Source of the DNA: Gammaproteobacteria bacterium
GTDB lineage: Bacteria > Pseudomonadota > Gammaproteobacteria > Xanthomonadales > Wenzhouxiangellaceae
Direction: 5' to 3'
Assembly (NCBI GenBank): GCA_021772985.1
Contig: JAJFKX010000025.1
Location: 62,001-126,000 of the forward strand
Length of the DNA: 64,000 bases
Position 1 is the stretch's first letter. Every line of letters starts with the position of its first letter. A model generated the notes under the pieces. That model ran no database searches, had not been told where the DNA came from, and saw only the letters and a list, made by a program, of their open reading frames with translations. Position numbers and translations under genes: made by a program. Below are positions 60,025-64,000 of this stretch, piece after piece.

Positions 60025-60939
60025 TTATTGTTTGGGCCTCATTGCTTTAATGAATCGGATATCAGCCCAGTAAATATCCACCTTGCGGCCGTTTTCAGTT
60101 CTCACACGTCGATCAAAAAAGAGGTATTTCCCATCAGGTGATACGCTCGGGTAATTTTCGGCATGCTCGGTATTGATCTCGTTACCCAGGTTGACAGCAG
60201 GTCCCCAGGAGCCATCGCGCTCACGAAAGCTGATATAAAGATCAGACTGGCCATAACCACTTTCCCTGATACTGTCCCAGACGATGTAGGATTCGTCTGG
60301 TGCAATAAAGGGGTGAGCGTTATAGCGACCAACAGTAAACTGTTCGCCGAGTGACCTTGGAGCTTCATAGTTGCCGTTGATCAAGCGCGAAAAGCGCAGC
60401 GGAACATCCAGGCTTTCACTAAAGGTATCAAAATAACGGTTTCCACTCCTGGCCGCAGAAAGCCGCATGATGCGCTCATTGGCGAAAGGCAAACCGAGGC
60501 TTTTTAACCCTGACCATCCTGCATTGCTATGTTCTATATAGTTGTTCTGAAAATAGATGGTGTTACCATCCGGTGAGACAGACGGCTCAGTCTCACCCTC
60601 AAATACTATCGACTGCTGCCAACGATTATTTTTGTATTCAAGGGCGATCAGGTGGCGATAGGTGTTCTCGGCATCACCCCTGACAAAGTAGAATGTATTG
60701 ATGTCCGCTCCAAACATGCCCTCCTTTTCTTCCAGTTCAACCGTGTTGACAATGCCGGGCGCAAAGACCTCAGGCGTTGAACCCGGTGGCGTTTGCCCGA
60801 GGTAAGGCCCTTCGAGAATCGGAAAGTCGTCCTGGCTGTGCGCTCGACCGCTGATCGCTAGAATGAGCATTGCCAAGGCCATCAAAAGCAAGTAATCAGG
60901 TATCTGCACATGTCTGTAAAAGCTGAAATAGATGCCCAT
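60025..60939 (-). CDS. Exported PD40/TolB-like propeller protein 2
   Basis: 304 residues; hydrophobic N-terminus (LLLMALAMLILAI) as signal. PYLGQTPPGSTPEVFAPGIV and blades SVSPDGNTIYF, FIAPDESYIVWDS and SVSPDGKYLFFD mirror copy 1 at 56970. The gene is the first of the minus-strand run and is divergent from the CadC-like regulator, which itself has a PD40 propeller. Confidence 0.75.
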   Translation of the reverse strand: MGIYFSFYRHVQIPDYLLLMALAMLILAISGRAHSQDDFPILEGPYLGQTPPGSTPEVFAPGIVNTVELEEKEGMFGADINTFYFVRGDAENTYRHLIALEYKNNRWQQSIVFEGETEPSVSPDGNTIYFQNNYIEHSNAGWSGLKSLGLPFANERIMRLSAARSGNRYFDTFSESLDVPLRFSRLINGNYEAPRSLGEQFTVGRYNAHPFIAPDESYIVWDSIRESGYGQSDLYISFRERDGSWGPAVNLGNEINTEHAENYPSVSPDGKYLFFDRRVRTENGRKVDIYWADIRFIKAMRPKQ

Positions 60940-61582
60940 AGGGTTCTCATTGTTGTTACAACACTCAAATTCATTCGTGTAACGCTGCTCTGAGTAGAGC
61001 GGTGCGCATTTGTATCAATCTAGGTGGGCTGAGGCTGAAACACTTGACGTTTGACTGATTTCTAGCTGATTTCCAGCTGAAGAAAAAATTATCTGTTCTT
61101 TTTCAGATGCTTATGAGATGCTTTCGGCTCCGGGCCAGGGTTGCTTTTCTCGTTTAAGTAATACATGACGCAAAAGCCGGGCAACATCAGGTAGCATATC
61201 GTCTTGCTAACAGCCGGCTTCAAAGCGCGTTTAAATACCGCATAGTGTCCAAATACAAGGCGTTGCATTGATCAGTTGAACTCACGATTGACAGCGGCGT
61301 CTTTGAATCACGGCTAGCCCGGATATTGCATGAGTTTGCTGAGAATTCTGGTTCAGCTGGTAGGTTCAGTTTGGTCTATCGGGTTGTAAGCCATAGCTGG
61401 CTATGGCGTCAGGCTGATAGGCCGGGATGAACCTGTCAGATGGAGCAGAAACTCAGCAGGTACAAACAGTCTTTTTCAAAAATAAGCAAAGTCGTGTATA
61501 AATTTATGAGTTACAAGGAAAAAACAGACTGCACTACCGAAACTCGTGCAATATCCGGGCTTGTAGTCCAACCAGAGGTTAT
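60940..61582. other. Divergent intergenic with MITE-like element
   Basis: 643 bp; the first 370 bp carry no gene and must contain the promoter of the propeller gene, followed by the inverted-repeat element 61318-61559 upstream of the regulator. Confidence 0.5.
61318..61559. mobile_element. MITE-like element, 242 bp with 20-bp inverted ends
   Basis: CCCGGATATTGCATGAGTTT (61318-61337) and its complement at 61540-61559 (one mismatch) form the ends. Inside are the hairpin GCCATAG/CTATGGC (about 61390-61410), the imperfect pair GGTTCA/TGAACC and a T-rich run. No coding capacity. A partial relative lies at 39929 and similar ends near 26101 and 33400. Confidence 0.62.
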
Positions 61583-63721
61583 ATGATGTCACAGTATTGG
61601 ATGGGCGATTTTTTTATTGACTTGTCCAGGAATCAAATCACTCGAAAACAGCAGTCTCAAACGATTGCACCTAAAGCGTTGGCTGTTTTAACTTGCCTGG
61701 CTGAAAATCAGGGCAAGGTCGTTAGCCATGAAACGTTGCTGTCTGAAGTCTGGTCAGGCTCGATTGTTTCACCCAATACATTGCAGAGAAGCATCGCCCA
61801 ATTAAGAAAAGCACTGGGCGACGACGGCAAAGTCCAGGTTTATATTAAAACTCATGCCAAACAAGGATACAGTTTGGAGTGCGATGTCCGATGGTTGGAT
61901 GAAAACGACTCGACAACACCCAACAGTACCCAGGAGAATGCCGTCGGCGAAACCCTTGCTAGTGAGGCTAATAGCATTACTCGTAAAGCTAATCGACCAT
62001 ATCCATTAAAGACTGGTTTATGGTTGGTTTCAATTGCCGTTGGAATAATTCTTTTAGGTATTATTGGTTATCAATATTCTTCGCCTGAACAAACCTCGCA
62101 ATTAACGTTTGATACATTACGCTCGATTACCGCCACTGACGATAAAGAGTTTGATGCAAGTTATACCCCTGATGGTCAATACATCGTTTTCCACCGTTAT
62201 TTGGATAGACAATGCGCTAATCAATTATGGGCCAAAAATATCAGCACACAGCAAGAAATCCTGCTGACCAAAGATTGGGGCGCTTACGGCAGGCACAGCT
62301 TTTCTGGTGATGGCAAACGGCTGGTGTTTTTAGCCACCGAAGCCTGCAGTGAATCGATTACACAGAAAAATTGTTACAACCTGGTCAGCTTGGATTTTGA
62401 GAAGGCGCTTGCAAGCCCGCAACAGCCGTCTGTAATCCTGCAATGCCAAAACTCAGAAGTAAAACAGCCTGTTTGGTTAAGTGACGACAATATTGCCCTG
62501 TTACAAAAACATTCCGAGCGTTGGAAATTGATCAATTATTCAATAAGCGAGAATCGCAGCACCGACTTATACGAACTGCAAGAGGGCAATTTAATCCACT
62601 TTGCCTACTCCGTCAGGGATGATCTGATAGCCGTAACTAGTATCCATAATAATGGCCAGCACTTCATTGAAATGCTCAAACCGAATGGGCGTATAGTTTC
62701 CAGCTACCCGATCGAATACCCGCAAGAAATACCTGAGTCACGACTGCTCTATCCGAATTTTGATCCGTTAAACGAACAGCTTATTTTGAGCACCGGCAGG
62801 CAACTTTTCACACTTTCCTATGACGGCAAAGTCAGCAAAATTAGTTTGCCCTTTTCAGATAATATGCAACTACCCGAATTTCACCCGAACGGTAAACGAC
62901 TGCTCATGATTAAGGGACCGTATGACAGCGATATCGTCTCACTGCCACGTAGGCAAATTACTGAGACAACACCTGGTGTGTTGCCAAGTTTCGAGCGCTC
63001 AATTGTTGGCGAAGACTTCGCCATCTTTCAACCGGATGGCGATTTAATTGCTTTCCAGTCCGAGCGCTCGGGAGAGCAGCAACTTTGGATAAGCACCGGC
63101 AACGGGCCACAACAACTCACCCACTTTCCGGTGGATACATCCATTGCCGGGTTCAATTGGTCAGCAGACGGTAACAGCCTTCTGGTCAATGCCAATAACG
63201 TGCTGACACAGGTATTTCTGGATTCAACTCACAACGTTTTCCCTTTAGCGGACCCTGTATCCCGGTTGTTCCAATGGGACAGTCAAAACAACAGTGCTTT
63301 ATTGCTGCTACGTATCAATGGGGTATCAAAGCTTGTGGAGTACGATTTAGACAGCACCGAGATGATAGAAATAACAGATAAGAGAGTATTATGGGCACTC
63401 AAAAGCGACGATGGGCAACTAATTTATAAAGATCACCTGGATCAATTTTGGCAACCAGGGCCCGTCGAACCAAAGCATATTGAGCCATTAAGCGGACAAG
63501 CAGGACGCGCTAAATCTTTTGTAATCAACGGCAATGCGATCTACGCGATCAATGCAGAAAACCAACTATGGTCCTACGACCTTATCAATGACACTTTTAA
63601 CATTCTTGGCGAAGTCAGAGGTGATGTCGATCATCTAACTGATATTAATCAGACACAGCTTTTGATGACCATCCAAGTGGCTGCTAAAAAAGAGGTAGTT
63701 GAACTTTCTTTAAGCGAATAG
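61583..63721 (+). CDS. CadC-type transmembrane regulator with TolB-like propeller
   Basis: 712 residues; ATG at 61583 or 61586, AGAGG ribosome site. N-terminal winged helix of the OmpR type (APKALAVLTCLAEN, LLSEVWSGSIVSPNTLQRSI, HAKQGYSLE) without receiver, residues 5-100; one membrane helix near 148-172; then 530 residues of PD40-type blades outside the membrane (ASYTPDGQYIVFHRY, SFSGDGKRLVFLAT). It probably senses a periplasmic signal and controls the divergent PD40/esterase/lactamase genes. The MITE-like element lies in its promoter. Confidence 0.82.
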   Translation: MMSQYWMGDFFIDLSRNQITRKQQSQTIAPKALAVLTCLAENQGKVVSHETLLSEVWSGSIVSPNTLQRSIAQLRKALGDDGKVQVYIKTHAKQGYSLECDVRWLDENDSTTPNSTQENAVGETLASEANSITRKANRPYPLKTGLWLVSIAVGIILLGIIGYQYSSPEQTSQLTFDTLRSITATDDKEFDASYTPDGQYIVFHRYLDRQCANQLWAKNISTQQEILLTKDWGAYGRHSFSGDGKRLVFLATEACSESITQKNCYNLVSLDFEKALASPQQPSVILQCQNSEVKQPVWLSDDNIALLQKHSERWKLINYSISENRSTDLYELQEGNLIHFAYSVRDDLIAVTSIHNNGQHFIEMLKPNGRIVSSYPIEYPQEIPESRLLYPNFDPLNEQLILSTGRQLFTLSYDGKVSKISLPFSDNMQLPEFHPNGKRLLMIKGPYDSDIVSLPRRQITETTPGVLPSFERSIVGEDFAIFQPDGDLIAFQSERSGEQQLWISTGNGPQQLTHFPVDTSIAGFNWSADGNSLLVNANNVLTQVFLDSTHNVFPLADPVSRLFQWDSQNNSALLLLRINGVSKLVEYDLDSTEMIEITDKRVLWALKSDDGQLIYKDHLDQFWQPGPVEPKHIEPLSGQAGRAKSFVINGNAIYAINAENQLWSYDLINDTFNILGEVRGDVDHLTDINQTQLLMTIQVAAKKEVVELSLSE

Positions 63722-63773
63722 GGCAATTTGTACGCTCAAAAAAACGCCAAACGCTCGTAAGTCATTGATCAAA

Positions 63774-63849
<76 letters not shown>

Positions 63850-63866
63850 AGCGAGGAAAATAGACA

Positions 63867-63885
63867 GCTACCGGAATTCGGTAGC
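63867..63885. other. Hairpin beside the tRNA gene
   Basis: GCTACCG and CGGTAGC around GAATT, 18 bp upstream of the tRNA-Phe 5' end. Role unknown; could be a terminator of a gene beyond the window. Confidence 0.35.
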
Positions 63886-64000
63886 CGCCTATTAGACCTT
63901 CCCGGCGCGGCAATGTCAACTACCCGGATACTTTACCAGGGCGGACCGTAAATTGGGCTGTAAGGGGTAGCTATACACGCGTTTGAGAGCAACTGCCCTT

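Noticed and set aside
61318..61559. Riboswitch or attenuator before the CadC-like gene
   Set aside because: The 20-bp inverted ends, internal symmetry and relatives elsewhere fit a mobile element better than a leader RNA.

Overview
The window looks like chromosomal DNA of a gammaproteobacterium with moderate GC. Pointers are Gram-negative lipoprotein signals, an IPTL-CTERM-like C-terminal sorting tail, an ECF sigma factor paired with a Ser/Thr kinase-TPR protein, a CadC-type regulator with a TolB-like propeller, tandem cytochrome P460 genes and a tRNA-Phe(GAA). A Marinicella-like or related lineage is a guess only.

Layout. 0-6.4 kb: tail of an exported Cys-rich protein, a lipoprotein, a haloalkane-dehalogenase-like hydrolase, a DDAH/amino-acid permease pair and a lipoprotein resembling the anthrax protective-antigen (PA) translocase. 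6.6-12.7 kb: accessory DNA with a broken Lrp/AsnC gene, a HipA/YjjJ-type kinase and an AT-rich three-gene operon (MotA-like, MotB/OmpA-like, HNH nuclease) matching the organisation of a type II Zorya anti-phage system. 12.7-32.5 kb: CNNM-CBS protein, heme protein, a very long Gly/Asn-rich exported protein, NodB-propeller fusion, sirtuin, hydrolase, RidA/LysR pair, receiver plus hybrid kinase, a second PA-like lipoprotein, and a P460/cytochrome c cluster that hides a 28-residue membrane ORF. 32.7-42.5 kb: tautomerase, ECF sigma and Ser/Thr kinase, beta-helix exported protein, secreted protein, histidine phosphatase. 42.5-54.5 kb is visibly GC-richer: TPR protein, BTAD-hydrolase fusion, homocysteine methyltransferase-like protein, a Fic unit (Fic, membrane protein, exported protein), ArgS and prolyl oligopeptidase. 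55-64 kb: GST, then a run of PD40 propellers, esterase and beta-lactamase-like genes under a divergent CadC-like regulator, lying between a split partial tRNA-Phe copy and the intact tRNA-Phe.

The most striking feature is a dispersed hairpin repeat: left arm GGACACCCACATTTCTC, loop end GCTAAAG, right arm ATGTGGGTGTCTCAACTC. I count about 20 full, half or degenerate copies, nearly all between genes and all that can be oriented pointing the same way. Several copies abut truncated genes. Three gene 3' ends (two LysR tails and one heme-protein tail) each sit between two repeat copies, and two of these have their parental gene in this same window, followed by a repeat. An Lrp fragment and a methyltransferase 5' fragment end exactly at repeats. 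This suggests a repeat, probably moved in trans by a single-strand (IS200/RAYT-like) transposase encoded elsewhere, that carries or exchanges neighbouring gene ends. No transposase or integrase was found in the window. A second, MITE-like family with about 20-bp inverted ends is complete at 61.3-61.6 kb with relatives elsewhere.

All functional statements rest on reading motifs by eye; no database search was possible.
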